64,000 nucleotides of DNA from Diphasiastrum complanatum (lineage: Eukaryota; Streptophyta; Lycopodiopsida; Lycopodiales; Lycopodiaceae). The notes below the pieces were generated by a model, which was given only the letters and a program-made list of their open reading frames with translations, was not told where the DNA came from and did no database searches. Where the stretch lies: the NCBI GenBank assembly GCA_029204225.1, contig MU832207.1, positions 18,205-82,204 on the forward strand, read 5' to 3'. Shown piece after piece: positions 1 to 12,358 of the stretch; within the stretch, counting starts at the first letter, position 1, and each line of letters opens with the position of its first letter. A program made the position numbers and the translations under genes.

Positions 1-2397
1 GTATGTGAACGAAATAGTGGATTACTTGGATATTGTCAAAGGTTGAGTGAGATTGAAATGCATAGCATATCTTGTCTTAATCAGCAATTCCAGTTTGCTA
101 ATCAACAATTGCAACGTGCAAATCAGCAATTGCTTCATTATGTCCAACACACTAGTGCTGAAAACAATGCACTCAAGAATGCTATGTCATAGTTGAATGC
201 TACAGTCACTACTCTTTGGGGATTAAACCAAGAAATGTTAGAATCCATGGAAAAGTTGCGATCCGCGAGTTTAAAATCTGTTGTTGATATAAAAGTTATC
301 AAAAAAGCAATGATGGAGAGGAAAAGAAAGAGAGTACCGATGAAGAATATTGATGACTTATCTACACATAGCGGCAAATAAAAAAAAAAGAATTCGAGTA
401 TTCAAGTATGTTTTCATATAAACTATTTATTTGATTTGTATATGTCATTTAAGTTTGATTTGCACTTGATAACATGGATTATTTATTTATTAAACATAAT
501 TTGAGTTTCATATGTTTGTTGCAGATCATGTTTGGTGACAAAGAACTATTTAACAAATCGTTCATGCATTGGATCATCTTTAAGTCATGTTTTACCAAGA
601 AAGTCAGCAAAGGAAATGATGAAAAATGCTTGGTTTGAAAAAATAAAAAATGAAATTGCAGAGACTATTTTGATTAAAATTCAATCATACTTGGATGCAA
701 ATGTGATTGTGGATGCATGTGATGTTTTCGGAATTAGCAAAAATGTTTATTTTACTTTTTTTAAAATAGTTAAAGAAGTTTTTTCTCAAGTGATGGTGAA
801 GAGAAGTTATCTTCCACGTCCATATCGGCTAAGATTCGCAAAAAATTATTATAATGACGGAATGTTCAAAGTAGTTGGCCAACCACTTCATATAACTGAA
901 TTATACAAATCAGAATATGGTGAGCTCAATTACAACGATTGCAATAATATTTTTCTTGATATTAAAAACGTTCTAAAATACATTATTCGATTTTATAAAC
1001 TAGACGAACATCAAGTAAATGGAAAGATCATTATTGTAATAAAATTGGATGAAACTGAAATTATCAAGGGTCAGAAGTTGGAACGTGTGAGTGTCACTTT
1101 GATGAACAAAATTTTCGAAATAGATGATCAAATGTTTAGTGTTCAATCGGAAAATCACATATGGTGGTTGGCGGCATTCCAGGTATACATTTCAATTTTT
1201 ATTTAAAGTATCGTTATTAACATTTTATACCTTGCTATTTTTTATTGACATGTCATGCATTACTTGCTTCTCTACAGGTCTTGAAAGATGACCACAAAAT
1301 ACTTTTATGGATATTTTCAAGAACAAATTATGGCGAGATTATAAAGAGACATTTGGAGGGTGAGAAATTTACAGTAAAAAACCATGGAAGTTTTCAAATT
1401 CAATGGCATCTTGCAGGGGATTTGAAAACATTAAAATGTATGTATAATGTCTCTCATGGGGCAACATCAGAGCATCCATGTTTTTATTGCATGAAGGATT
1501 GCTACAATATGAATTTGGGACGATCAAACACTGGCCCAACATGCGAAGCTGAAGATCCAAATATGAAAAGAGTTCTATCAATTTCATTAAAAAATGTTCA
1601 CATATGCACTTTGCATGTTGAGGTTCATATTATTGAGAAACTTATTTACTTCTATATTTTCCTAGTGTGGAATCATAAACTGGATTTTGTGGCTAAAGTA
1701 GCAATTAGGAGGTTGAAAATAGTTTTGTCAAATGCAGGACTACATAAAGGGAATGCCACGATTGAAAAAAGTGACAGACTCTCCGAAAAAAAAGAAACGT
1801 TCCTAATAGGCCATCAATTGAAGGTTCTAAAACAAGAAGATTCTTATCCAATCACACATGCAAAGAATCAAGTGTCAAATACAAAATTTGGAGAGAAATT
1901 GTTCAAGCCACACGAACACTGGAAGAAAGTAATTGAGTGGAAAAGGGACAAGTGTGGACCAACTTAGACAAACTCATAGGTGTAATCAGGAAAGAAAACC
2001 TATCATCAGAAGATATGAGGACTTCGCAAAATCATTGCACCACATTTCTAAAATCTGTACATGATTGTTGGGAAAAAGACAACATTACACATTACATGGT
2101 GTTAATCTATGTCATTATCTGGTGCTTATCTCATTCAGGCTTATATTTTTTTCTATTGATGTAACTAATCAAAAATCTTGTTTGCAGCACATCCTTCTTC
2201 ATCATGCAACTTATTTTGCAAAGGGATATGGGAGCTTAAGTATCTAGTCATCACAAGGCATGGAAAAATCTCATTGGCAAGCAAGAGGAGTATTTCATAG
2301 AGCTACAAATCATGGAGGACACAATTCAAGAAATAAATATTTAGTTCAACTTTTTCAGTGGTTTTATAGAAGAGGACAATTTAGATATCAAGCAAAA
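1..2397 (+). pseudogene. DDE-like transposase gene, copy 1 (5' end outside window)
   Basis: Probable transposase of an unassigned DNA-transposon family. The first exon encodes a glutamine-rich coiled coil (repeated QQLQ/NQQL) and a basic tail. Likely introns are about 404-524, 1182-1277 (GTATAC...CTACAG) and 2099-2187. Exon 2 is 657 nt, the same as in copy 2. Candidate catalytic residues are D in IVIKLDETEI (near 1050), D in LAGDLKTL (near 1418) and E in QGMEKSH (near 2265). HPCFYC and an HH pair lie between the last two. The order D, D-L-K, HPCxxC, HH, E resembles uncharacterised transposon-derived proteins of animals, oomycetes and plants; that link is from memory. Lesions: a stop at 190, a frameshift near 1945 and a stop near 2250. 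Copy 2 lacks the first of these, so this is a dead copy of a once intact gene. Confidence 0.72.
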
Positions 2398-2492
2398 AAC
2401 TCACCAAATGTTATGATTTTTTGAAAGGCATTCAAATTCATAACAAAAGAGAGATCCTTGTAATATATCAAAAATCTATTACAGAAAATTGT

Positions 2493-3380
2493 TTAATTAT
2501 CATCATCATCTTCTTCAAGATTCAGACGGAAGATATTGTCATGAAGGTCATATGGATCCAAAAATTCTAGATTTTTTCTTTTGTTCATATTAGTGTAACC
2601 CAAATAAAGGGCCATTGTAGATGATCTTTTTGTAGTCTCATTGGGAGTATAACCCAATATTTTAATTGCCAAATCCCTTTTCACAAAAAATATTTTATAT
2701 GTTTTTGCGTACATATGGTCTCCTAAACAAACTGATAATGATTTGATGGCCATAATGATGGTGGTAGCATATAGATTAAAAGATAAATGATATACAAATT
2801 TTATTATTTTAAAAGCTTTTGAAATATTGAGATAGAGACACATCCTTTCTCCCGGCTGATACACCTCAGACACCTCCATGTCTCGTACCAAAGGCATCTA
2901 TTTCAATAGCATCCTGTAAACGAGTAAAGAAAATAAATTTAGAATGATACATAACACTACAAACTCATATTTTAACACAATGTTTGAAATAAGAAAACTG
3001 AACAATATCAATACCAATATAATATCTACGTACCAGATCATAATCATCGTATTCAACGACATTTGCTCTCCTAATGTCATGTCCTCCAATGGCCTCTACA
3101 TTTTCGAAGGGGATATATCGAGTCCTTGGAGAATATGGAATACCAAAAATTTCTCCTCTGTAGGCAAACTTTTTTCATAGGCTTTAGATTTTCAATCATG
3201 GTCTCAAAGGCCTCATTGCCACATTTTCAATTGCCATCTTTATCATAGGCTATCTCACTTTCAAGGTCATCATATGTGTAATCAACAATGTCAGAAAATT
3301 ATAATAAATTTTGTGCAAAAATTGAGAGGATTTCATTCTCTCCCAAATTCAAAACATCTTCTATATCACTAAATGAAGTA
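2493..3380 (-). pseudogene. Unknown two-exon gene opposing the transposase
   Basis: I do not recognise this gene. The longest open stretch, 2897-2493, gives a 134-residue product ending in an acidic tail (EEDDDDN). Upstream on the minus strand, a reading through about 3150-3040 contains GIPYSPRTRYIPFENVEA and a VVEYDDYD segment. It stops at a GTACGT donor near 3030, and a plausible acceptor (TTTACAG) lies near 2913. Several stops interrupt the frame further upstream. It converges on the transposase gene with about 95 bp between them and is cut off at 3389 by Copia A. It may be a second gene of the same DNA transposon, because copy 1 continues beyond Copia A; copy 2 has no equivalent. It could also be an unrelated degraded gene. 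Confidence 0.35.
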
Positions 3381-3388
3381 TAACTCTC

Positions 3389-4183
3389 TGTTGGATTCTA
3401 ATCTAACTCCTACTCATCCCAACAGCCTTTCTTTCTTCTCTAATTTTGACTCTCTCAAATGCAACTTGTAGAAAATGAACTGTTTTCTAACAGTCTGCAT
3501 ATTTGAACTAATTGTTGCCACAGTCTGCATTTTTACTAGGATTTTTCCACTGGCAAAAAACCCGACACTCAAAACTGTCACTATTTTTCCTACCTTCTTG
3601 AGCAACTAATTGTTTAGCGACACTTATTAAGTTGTTTTTGGGCCATTCAGACACTTCTAGAAAAGCAACACTTTTTTGTGAAAAATACGACACTGCATTT
3701 TTACATGCAATTTTTGATAGATGACAATTAGGAAAAAATGCAACACTGTATTTTTACATGTAGTTTCTTACAGGCAAAAAAAGCAAAAAATGCGACTGCA
3801 TTTTTCCTCGCAGTTTCTGATAGGCGACAATAAAAAGTGAAATACTCGACACTATAGTTTTACACGGGATACTACACAGGTGACACTGCAAATTTACACG
3901 AGATTTTACATAGGCGACACTCTGCAAAAATACACAATATTCCATGTACATACTGTCTATGTCTTCACGCTCCAATAATAACTGTTTAATTAGGCAATTA
4001 ATCAATTGTTAAGTAATCTTGTAAATGTAAAGTTAGAATAATGCAAGGTCTTCCAGCTGCTATAAATGTAAATGAGCGATTGAAGACAAATATGTGAGCA
4101 ATCAGATCAGATAGATCATATCATTTTAAGTGTCATCATAAGTTATCTGTCAGAGATAAAAAGACCAGAACGGGTTTTACAGT
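3389..4183 (+). repeat. 5' LTR of Copia A (3' part deleted)
   Basis: Direct repeat of 6747 onward, starting TGTTGGATTCTAATC. Both copies hold a cluster of near-repeats of the type GCGACACTGCATTTTTACA. Homology ends at about 4183, inside the LTR. Confidence 0.85.
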
Positions 4184-6735
4184 AGAACTAGATTTCCAAG
4201 AGGACAAGCCAAAAGGGCAAAGTCCATTTTTTCACTGATACGCAGTGACTTATGTAGTCCTATGGGCATACCCTCCTTGGGTCAAGCTCTGTATTTTACT
4301 ATTTTTATTGATGACTATTCCCGATTTACCAGGGTCATGTTCATAAAGAACAAGTCAGAAGCATTCAATAGCTTCAAGGAATTCAAGAAATATGTTGAGA
4401 ATCAAATTGGTCAGAGAATCAAGGCCCTACGGTCTGATTCAAGGGGAGAGTACTTATCAAATGAAGTGAAGGACTACCTATCTTTATGTGGTGTGCACCA
4501 TCAATTTACTACGAGCTATACTCCACAACAGAACGGAGTAGCTTAACAGAAGAACCGAACACTGTTGGAAACTGCACGATCCATGACAGTCAACGTGCAA
4601 TTGCCTCAAAACTTTTGGGTAAAAGCAATCTCTACGGCCTGCTATTTGCAAAATTACTCTAGCACTAAAGCAGTTGATTCCAAGACACCGTTTGAAGCCT
4701 ACTACGGCTACAAACCAAGTTTGAAACACCTACGTGTTTTCAAATGTCTCTACTGTGCACAAGTGTCGTCTGATCTAAGGAAGAAGGTAGACCTAGTAAG
4801 CTACAAAAATATTTTCATCGGCTATTCAACATCACACAAAGCATATCGTGTATACGATGTTGTTATGGGCCAGAGTTCTCAGTCAGTCGCGACGTTGCCT
4901 TTCTTGAAGACAACTATCACGATTTCAAGCAGAAGTAGCCAATGCAAGAGCATGCCATAGCAGTTCCATCCTCCATCGATAGGCAATGACTGTTCAGACA
5001 ATGGAGTTCATCCCTATGGCTCCACTTACCGTCGATGGGCCTAGACCCACGATTGTTCAACCAAAAGATGCTAAGATCTCAGTCATTTACCAAGGAGAAT
5101 CGTCTACTCAAGCACCTGCACTCAAAAGGTCTGCAAGACAATGATAGATCGCTTCGTCCCTCAAGCTTTCATCAGTCATGACAAACCTGCCATTGTAGTA
5201 GAAACTATGTCAATGTCCGATGCAGACAAATGGAAGGATGTCATAATGCTGAGTATCAGTCTCTAATGAAAAACAAGACCTGGAGTCTTGTCAATCCTCC
5301 TCCAGGTGTAAAACCAATTGACTCCAAGTGGATCTTCAAGCTGAAGCTTAAACCAGATGGATCAATATCCAAATGGAAAGCTAGACTGGTTGTTAAAGGA
5401 TTTGAATAAGTATATGGGATAGACTACACTGAGACCTTTAGTCTAGTGGTAAAACATCAGTCTATTCGTATATCTTATTGGCTATAGTTGCTGCAGAAGA
5501 TCTGGACATTCACCGTTTTGACATCCCGACAGCATTCCTACACTAATATATACAAGAAGACATGTTCATCTATCAACTAAAAGATTACGTCCTTGAAGGC
5601 AAGGAGCATCTAGTATGTAAATTGCATAAGGCATTATATGGTCTAAAGCAAGCTCCGAGAGCCTGGTACGATAGAATAAATCATTTCTTGTTGCAACACG
5701 GCTTTACCTTCTATTCCATAGATTCTAATGTATATCTCAAGTGTAAGGGTCAAGCTATGTTATAATAGCATTATACGTTGATGATTCCTTAATTATCAGT
5801 GATTCAAATCATTTAATATAGGAAACCAAAGCTCTGCTTTCATTAGAGTTTGAGATGACTGATTTAGGCCCAGTCCATTACCTTCTCAGTATGGAGATCA
5901 CCAGAGATCGCATGAGCAGAAGGATCACTATAAGCCAACAATCTTACCTAACCAATGTACTTCGTAGATACGGCATGGAGGATTGCGAACCCATGGATAC
6001 TCCTATGAATCCAAGATGCAAGCTATCCAAAGACATGTGCCCTAGAATGAAGGCAGATCAACAAAAAATGTGCAAGTACCCCTCTCAGTTAGTCATAGGT
6101 TCTATCATGTACTCTATGATCTGCACATGGCAATTCATGTTCAATCCAGACCTACAACATTGGAAAGCCCTGCAAAGAGTTCTAAAGTACATTCAAGCCT
6201 CAAAACACTATGCCTTGAGTTACAACAGTAACACAGAGGCTACACTCACACTGACTACCTATTCTGATTCAGATTGGGTAGGAGACATGGATACTAGAAA
6301 ATCCACATCAGATTATATTTGTTTCCTTGCAGGAGGACCCATTTCATGGAACAACAGAAAGTAGAAATGCATTTTGTTGTCCTCTATGGAATCTAAATAC
6401 GTTGCAGCTACATCAACAGTGAACGAGACCATTTGATTGAGGAGGCTACTGTAGGATCTGCAATTCCCACAATTCAGTCCAACAATACTCCAGTGTGACA
6501 ATCAAAGCTGGATAGCTCTATCTCTGAACCCACGTACTCATGCTAGAACTAAACACATAGAAGTTCAGTTCCATTTTCTTAGAGAGAAAGTTCAGAACCT
6601 AGATGTTGTACTAAGTTACTGTCATACAGATAGTATGTTGGTTGATATTTTGACAAAGCCATTGTCTAGAGATAAACATTCTACCTTAGTAGAAATGATA
6701 AATATTAATTGTAGATTAGATTCATACCAGTTAGC
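4184..6735 (+). pseudogene. Copia A pol remnant (integrase, RT, RNase H)
   Basis: Remains of a Copia polyprotein that would integrate and reverse-transcribe the element. Integrase core: FIDDYSRF at about 4300, second aspartate in LRSDSRGEY near 4435, and NGVA followed by a TAA at 4544-4546 exactly where the catalytic glutamate codon is expected. The RT begins near 5270 (WSLVNPPPGVKPIDSKW), is frameshifted around 5410 and 5760, and keeps LYGLKQAPRAWYDR at about 5635. RNase H sequence runs from about 6180 (SDSDWVGDMDTRKST) to DILTKPLSRDKH near 6660. Gag, zinc knuckle and protease are absent. The many stops and the lost catalytic glutamate make it non-functional. Confidence 0.88.
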
Positions 6736-6746
6736 TTAAGGAGGAG

Positions 6747-7987
6747 TGTTGGAATTTAATCTAACTCCTCATCATCCCAACAACTCTTCTTTTTTCTTTG
6801 ATTTTTACTCTCTCAAATGCAACCTGCAGAAAATGAACTATTTTCTAACAGTCTGCATATTTGAATTAATTGGCGCCACAGTCTGCATTTTTACTCAGGT
6901 TTTTTCACAGACAAAAAACCTGACACTCGATACTGTTGTTATTTTTTCTACCTTCCCGAGCAACTAAGTGTTTAGCGACACTTCTAGAAAAGCGACACTT
7001 TTTGTGAAAAATGCGACACTACATTTTTACATGCAGTTTTTGACAGGCGACAATCAGGGCAAAATGCGACACTATATTTTTACATGCAGTTTTTGACAGG
7101 CAAAAAAGACATAAAATGCGACACTGTATTTTTTTCGTAGTTTCTAACATGCGACAATAAAAGGCAAAAAATCCAACACTGCAGTTTTACACGGGATACT
7201 ACACAGGCGACACTGCAGATTTACACGGGATTTTACACAGGCGACACTCTGCAGAAATACACAGTATTCCATGAACAGACTATCTACGTCTTCATGCTCC
7301 AATAATAATTGTCTAATTAGACAGGTAATCAATTGTTAAGTAATCTTATAAATATAAAGTTAGAATAATACAAGATCTTTCAGCTGTCATAAATGTAAAT
7401 GAGTGATTGAAGACAAATATGTGAGCAATTAGATCAGATAGATCAAGTCATTGTAAGTGTCATCATAAGTTATCTGTTAGAGATAAAACGACCAGAATGG
7501 GTCTTACAGTAGCTAACTCAGTAGAGTTAGTGATCATAAAGAGAGAGAGAAATATTCAGAACGTAACAATTGTTTTGATTCTATAAGTAGGATCATGCGC
7601 TTATCAACATGATTGTATTGTGATCTGATCGTTGTGTTTATAACTTATTATATAGATTCGCTATTGTTCTACACTCTTTGCATTCTTATTGAATGATAAA
7701 TCTCACTCCTCTTACATAAACACTATTGTCAGAGAATTGTATGGCTTTCGCCAATACCTAAACTAATTCTACATTCTCTTCATACTAGGTTATCAGTACT
7801 AGAGAATTGCATGGCTGTCTCAGACCCCTAATCATTTTCGCAATTTCTCTTCACGACAGTCTACGACTCCTACGCTGATAATCTGATTCAACGCAAAGAA
7901 CAGCTTACAAAAATCCATTCTCTAAGTAATCCACGATCCTGCTATTAAGAATTTTTGTTTTTTCAATTGACCAAAATCCAAACGTCA
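6747..7987 (+). repeat. 3' LTR of Copia A
   Basis: About 1.24 kb, starting TGTTGGAATTTAATC after the polypurine tract and ending near AACGTCA before the primer site at 7995. It is the more complete of the two LTRs. Confidence 0.8.
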
Positions 7988-7994
7988 ACCGAAG

Positions 7995-8160
7995 TGGTAT
8001 CAGAGTTGATAAATTAACAATCCATCCGATCCCACAGATTGGTATTAGAGCCCACACTCTCATTATTTATAAAATATACGAGAATATTGAGTAGAGTTAA
8101 TTAATTAACAAGAGATGCATATGGATGAAAATCAGAAAGGATTATAGAACGAGGGAGAGT
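7995..8160 (+). other. Copia primer-binding site and leader fragment
   Basis: TGGTATCAGAGTTGATAAAT at 7995 matches an initiator tRNA-Met primer site, followed by untranslated leader-like DNA. A near-repeat, TGGTATTAGAGCCCACA, follows at about 8040. No gag follows, so only a stub of a second internal region is left. Confidence 0.6.
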
Positions 8161-8163
8161 TTT

Positions 8164-8636
8164 CTAATAATCTGAAGTCATAGATACTTCAGCTTCAACC
8201 CCTATATCAGTATATGCATCATCTACATCAATTGGTGCAGATGCAAATACTTCAATCATTAGAACAATAGAAGATTCAACAGACTCATCATCTGGAATTT
8301 CAGCAGATATGTAAAAGACAAAAGCCATTATTTTGATTAGAAGACGACATATTCTTTTGTGGATACCACAATATATATATATTTTGAAATGATCATGCAG
8401 GTTAGAGTACTTTCTATTGTATTTATGCTTAGAGGATGGTTGGGAATGCACAAGGTCCTAAGACTCTCTATATTAAGAAGAGAAAGTAAATTATAACAGT
8501 TCTCATAAACTAGCTTATCGATATCAAAGGATGCCAAAAAAATATTGAAAAAATACTCTAATTTCTCAGATGGAATATTACTGGCATTCAAAAAATCTAG
8601 AAGTTTGTTATCTGAGGACATGGAGGAACTAGCCAT
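8164..8636 (-). CDS. Unknown small gene, possibly SAM-domain-like
   Basis: Minus-strand reading from an ATG at 8636 gives MASSSMSSDNK, then a helical region of about 60 residues: LLDFLNASNIPSEKLEYFF, FDIDKLVYENCYNLLSL, IESLRTLCI. The spacing of hydrophobic residues is like a SAM domain (FL..., IDxxxL, LxxLxI), but this is a pattern judgement and not proof. The frame ends near 8337. A second open stretch (8316-8164) with an acidic EIPDDESVESS segment overlaps in another frame, so an intron or frameshift is needed to join them. The motif field of the DNA transposon starts immediately upstream of its ATG, which is why it may be part of that element. Function unknown. Confidence 0.35.
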
Positions 8637-10300
8637 ATTGAATCTGATATCGGTTCAACACAACTAAATGATTTCGGTTGAGAACTGAACAACAGTGCGC
8701 ATATTGATCTGATATCGTTTTCATGAGACTAAAATTTTTCAGATGAGCACACATCAAAAGAGACTGATATTGCTTCAGCGTGTCTGAATGAATCCGACCG
8801 TGCACTGTAGGTGAAGGCGCACGTCGATTCAATATCATGAGCGAGAAAGAAAACAAAATGATGGAGTTCAGAATAAAAGATCACGAAATCAAAATATGGA
8901 GAGTGGTGTCCATATTTATATCCTATTCTTGTTGATCACATCCATACATTTGTCCAACAGTGAATTGAGGACGCCTATATTTATCTACCAATTAGAGTGA
9001 GACAAATTTGTACCTCCATCGGAATACATTAAATAGTCTATCACTAGATTCTCTGAATCATCATTAGCACTGACCCTAAAATTTGTACCTATGCTGGAAT
9101 GCATTAAATAATCTATCACTAAATTTTCTTTTGAGATAATTATTTATCCAGATATATTTTCATAAGACGGAGCATTTTGAAAGAGCCAATATCGATTTCA
9201 TGTGAGAGGAGAAGTGCTTCACCAGAATAGATCAAATAGACGTGCGTTGATGCAATATTTCAGTATGACGAATTGGATATCAGATTAGCGCCGTCACAAA
9301 AAAAAAAACAAATTAACTTGGACTTCGGACGGTGATTTGATATTGGAATGCATTGTGAATCATCAAAACTTGTTTCGGGAGATTCCTCATACATCCAAAG
9401 CTAAAAAAAAATTGCCAAAGCAAACTTTGATGGTTCATAATGCATTCCAATATATTTTAACTGCATCTCAAATATCGGATCAGCACACCTGGGAGAAGAA
9501 ATGGATTTTTTACTTGGACTGCGTGTGTCGAATCGCTATTGCAAGAAAAAAAGATTTTTGAAAATTGTCAAAATTATTGGATTGCATTTTGAATGATCAA
9601 AGCTTATTTCAAAAGATTCTTCATACAGTCGAAAGCTAAATAGAATCTATCGAGGCAGCTTTGATCATTCATAGTGCCCTCCAAAATCGGTTCAGCGCAC
9701 GAAAATAGCCTCTTTGGTTTACACATGCAATATATGCCCGTCGATTTGCTATTGGATGAAATAATGGCCATTGTAATTTTTGAAATTATGATGATTGGAT
9801 ATAAAAAAAGGTTAGATATTTATAACATAACCTTTTCAATTTCAAAAATTAATTGTAGATGTGACAATATTTCTCCATATTTACATTACCATGCATTTCC
9901 ATCATTACGATCGTCATTAGCCATATCGACTAATTATTTTGATGACCAATGGATATTTAATTGGATTTGATTGACAAGTCTTTGAATATCTCGAAGTAAT
10001 GATCACTGTAATTCGAGCCTCGGAATTCCAACCACCACGTATGCAATCATTTTGAATATATACTATATATACAGATGGACGATGCTTAAATTTTTTTTGC
10101 TTAAAGTTCCTATCGTTCTCTACTTCCATGCAGTATCAATTTAGCGTGTCCAAAGTAACCTACTTGCTTTTCAGTTTTACTCACGCGTGCCCATCCGCTC
10201 TCAAATATCGGTTTGGTTTCGATTCATGTATCTGTTCTACGTGCTTGACCTAAATTCTGATCATGTGTTCTCCTTGCTCGCGTGCTGATCCGATATTGAA
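8637..10300. repeat. Field of dispersed GCGCGTTGATCCGATATT-like motifs
   Basis: Non-coding DNA with many degenerate copies, in both orientations, of a motif near GCGCGTTGATCCGATATT. Examples: GATATCGGTTCAACACAA at about 8647, GCGCACGTCGATTCAATATC near 8818, GTGCGTTGATGCAATATT near 9242, CAAATATCGGATCAGCACAC near 9470, GCGTGTGTCGAATCGCTATT near 9522, ATCGGTTCAGCGCACG near 9690, and GCGTGCTGATCCGATATTGA at 10280. The same motif recurs in introns of both H3-Ulp1 copies. Short open frames here (9337-9561, 9674-9970) show no recognisable domain. Confidence 0.6.
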
Positions 10301-10305
10301 TAGTA

Positions 10306-12358
10306 ATGACATAGACTAAGCAAACAACACGAATCCATCCTGGTGAAATCCTAATCACAAGAGGAGGTCAGGAAAATTCTCCACCATCGTCCCATCCACC
10401 ACCACCTCTTCCTAGGCCAAGGGGCAAACAAAAAGACCCTCCTTGACTGAAGGATATTCAAAAGCTATAGAAGACCAATAATCTTCTGATTCTGAAAGCT
10501 CAAATACAGAGATCCATTAGACAGGTTACAAGAAGTCTATTTGCAGATGTGAGATTGACTGTAATGGAAATTGAGACGTTGTGCACACTGCATATGAGGA
10601 TTTCCAAGTGAAACTTTTTTCAAATAGTGTTGTTGCAGTTGTCCGTGCCAAGAGGGTGACCATCATGCCCAAGGATTTCAACGTTGTGTTCAGGCTACGA
10701 GACACATATGACAAAGTTGCTGAGTACTTCAGACCAGTTCCATTCTCTCCTCCAAAACAAGATTCAGAGAAAAAAAATCGAAAGCAATCTCAACCATCTG
10801 GACTTGTTTTTTGAGTACAAAGTGGGAGTGTTTCAAAAAAGAGGAGGTCTCATGAACCTCTTAATAAAACACGAGATCTCAATCCCCATCTTCTCCGCCT
10901 AAATCTTCCTCTCCTGATAAATCTCCTCCTCCATCAAAATCTCAGTCTCCTCCTACCCTTACAAATATTAGTTCCCCCCTCCAGTTTTAGGAAAAGATTT
11001 AGATGATTTTGTAAATTTAAAAAGCAAATCAATTTTAAATGACAATTCTTTGAGTAGCTTGTCTGTATTACTTCCTTCACACCCTGCACTTGCTTTTGTA
11101 AATACTCCTAAATATGTATAGTATGACCAATTGTTAAACACATATCTTAAAGTTCTAGGTCCTCTATATAGTTTTAAGATACCAAAGACCAATGTTGGGC
11201 TTTTCCTTTCTAAAATAGATACAGGTGAATTGAAAAATAGGAATAAAATTCTAGGCAACAATGTAAAAGGGGGGGCAATTCAGTACTAGATGGAGTTTTT
11301 TCGGACCCGACTGTTTATAGATGTAGCATTGTTTTCGCTTCAATTCATGGCTGCTTTTGATTTTCCTGATTTTAAAAGTCTGCACAATGATATGTTCGAA
11401 TACGTTAGACTAGGGACTCCAATTCTTGTGCTCCCATACATAACAAAGTAAGTGTATTTTTATCATATTTTATTAAGTTGAATTTTTTATATGAATTTTG
11501 ATTTCACATTCATTCTCATAAATTTATTGTTTTCTGATTGTAGTGATCATTGGAGCTTATATGTGTTGTTCTTATATGTCAATGATGAGGGTGTGTGTAA
11601 TCCAGTTTGTTTAAAGATGAACTCTATTACACACACACACAAAATTGCCAGGAGCCATATCCAGAAAATACTGGAACTCTTTCTAGTACCACATGCAATC
11701 GCATGTACGAAGCTGAAAATGGTTGATGCTGAGGTAAAAATGTATCAATATCGATTCAACGTGCCCTTGTAGTTATTGCTTGGTTTCTTTTCATATCGTG
11801 CGCGTTGATCCGATATTCAAACAATATTTTCTGGATATCGGTTTGACGCACATTTGTTTTTGTTGTAGATTTTATTATAACCTCTTGTGTGTTGATTCGA
11901 TATTACATAATGTTAAAATTTTGTCACTAACTTTTGTTTATATTTGAATACTGCAGTCCTCCCAGCAAGTTGATTTTGTCAGCTGTGGTTGGTATACGGT
12001 ATGCAATGCCAAATTCTTTTTCAATTGGCTTGCACTACAAGATGAACTTCCTAATATGAAGAGGTAATCTATACCTGATAATTTCTAATAACTAATATTC
12101 GATTAATAACATTTAATTGTATTTTTGTTTTCTTTTTATAATCACATTCCTAGTAACTAATCTTTGATTAATAACATTTAACTATGTTTTTGTTTTTTTC
12201 AGTTTAAATGCCCAAAAGTCTCTCCAATGGAGATAATGCACTTCAGACAGAAGACCATAAACCTTGTGATCGAAAATTCATATCCAGTTGCAGTGGTAGC
12301 ATGTTCTTCACCCAAGCTACTTCCAATTGGAGAAATGGATGTAGAGATCATAGATTAG
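10306..12358 (+). pseudogene. Histone H3-like / Ulp1-like protease fusion gene, copy 1
   Basis: Broken copy of a fusion gene. The ATG at 10306 opens a tail reading M-T-stop-TKQTTRIHPGE, like the H3 tail (ARTKQTARKSTGG). A proline-rich stretch follows, then the H3 fold: KDIQKL, IRQVTRSL, YEDFQVKLF and AKRVTIMPKDF (near 10650). After a PP/KRK-rich linker comes a peptidase C48-like region in exons of about 10978-11457, 11544-11733, 11957-12063 and 12203-12358. The introns have GTAAGT/TAG, GTAAAA/CAG and GTAATC/CAG ends. The catalytic histidine is in DHWSLYVL, and the glutamine and cysteine are in QQVDFVSCGW. The usual aspartate position reads MNSI. C48 enzymes cleave SUMO from proteins. Stops and frameshifts kill this copy; copy 2 is at 22690-24139. 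Confidence 0.8.
11734..11956 (+). repeat. Intron with three transposon motifs
   Basis: Intron between the His and Gln/Cys exons of the Ulp1-like domain. It holds TATCGATTCAACGTGCCC, GCGCGTTGATCCGATATTCA, GATATCGGTTTGACGCACAT and GTGTGTTGATTCGATATTAC, all variants of the dispersed motif. The first part aligns with the matching intron of copy 2 (22690 and below). Confidence 0.65.

Larger units (their letters stand above)
3389..7987 (+). mobile_element. Copia element A, internally deleted
   Basis: Ty1/copia element with LTRs beginning TGTTGGA at 3389 and 6747. The left LTR matches the right one only to about 4183, where it jumps straight into integrase sequence. The LTR end, primer site, gag and protease are therefore deleted. 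The polypurine tract AAGGAGGAG lies at 6738-6746. Unusually, the right LTR is followed at 7995 by a primer-binding site (TGGTATCAGAG) and leader-like sequence, as a 5' LTR would be. This suggests a tandem or recombined LTR-internal-LTR-internal structure. It interrupts the 2493-3380 gene and probably DNA-transposon copy 1. Confidence 0.85.
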
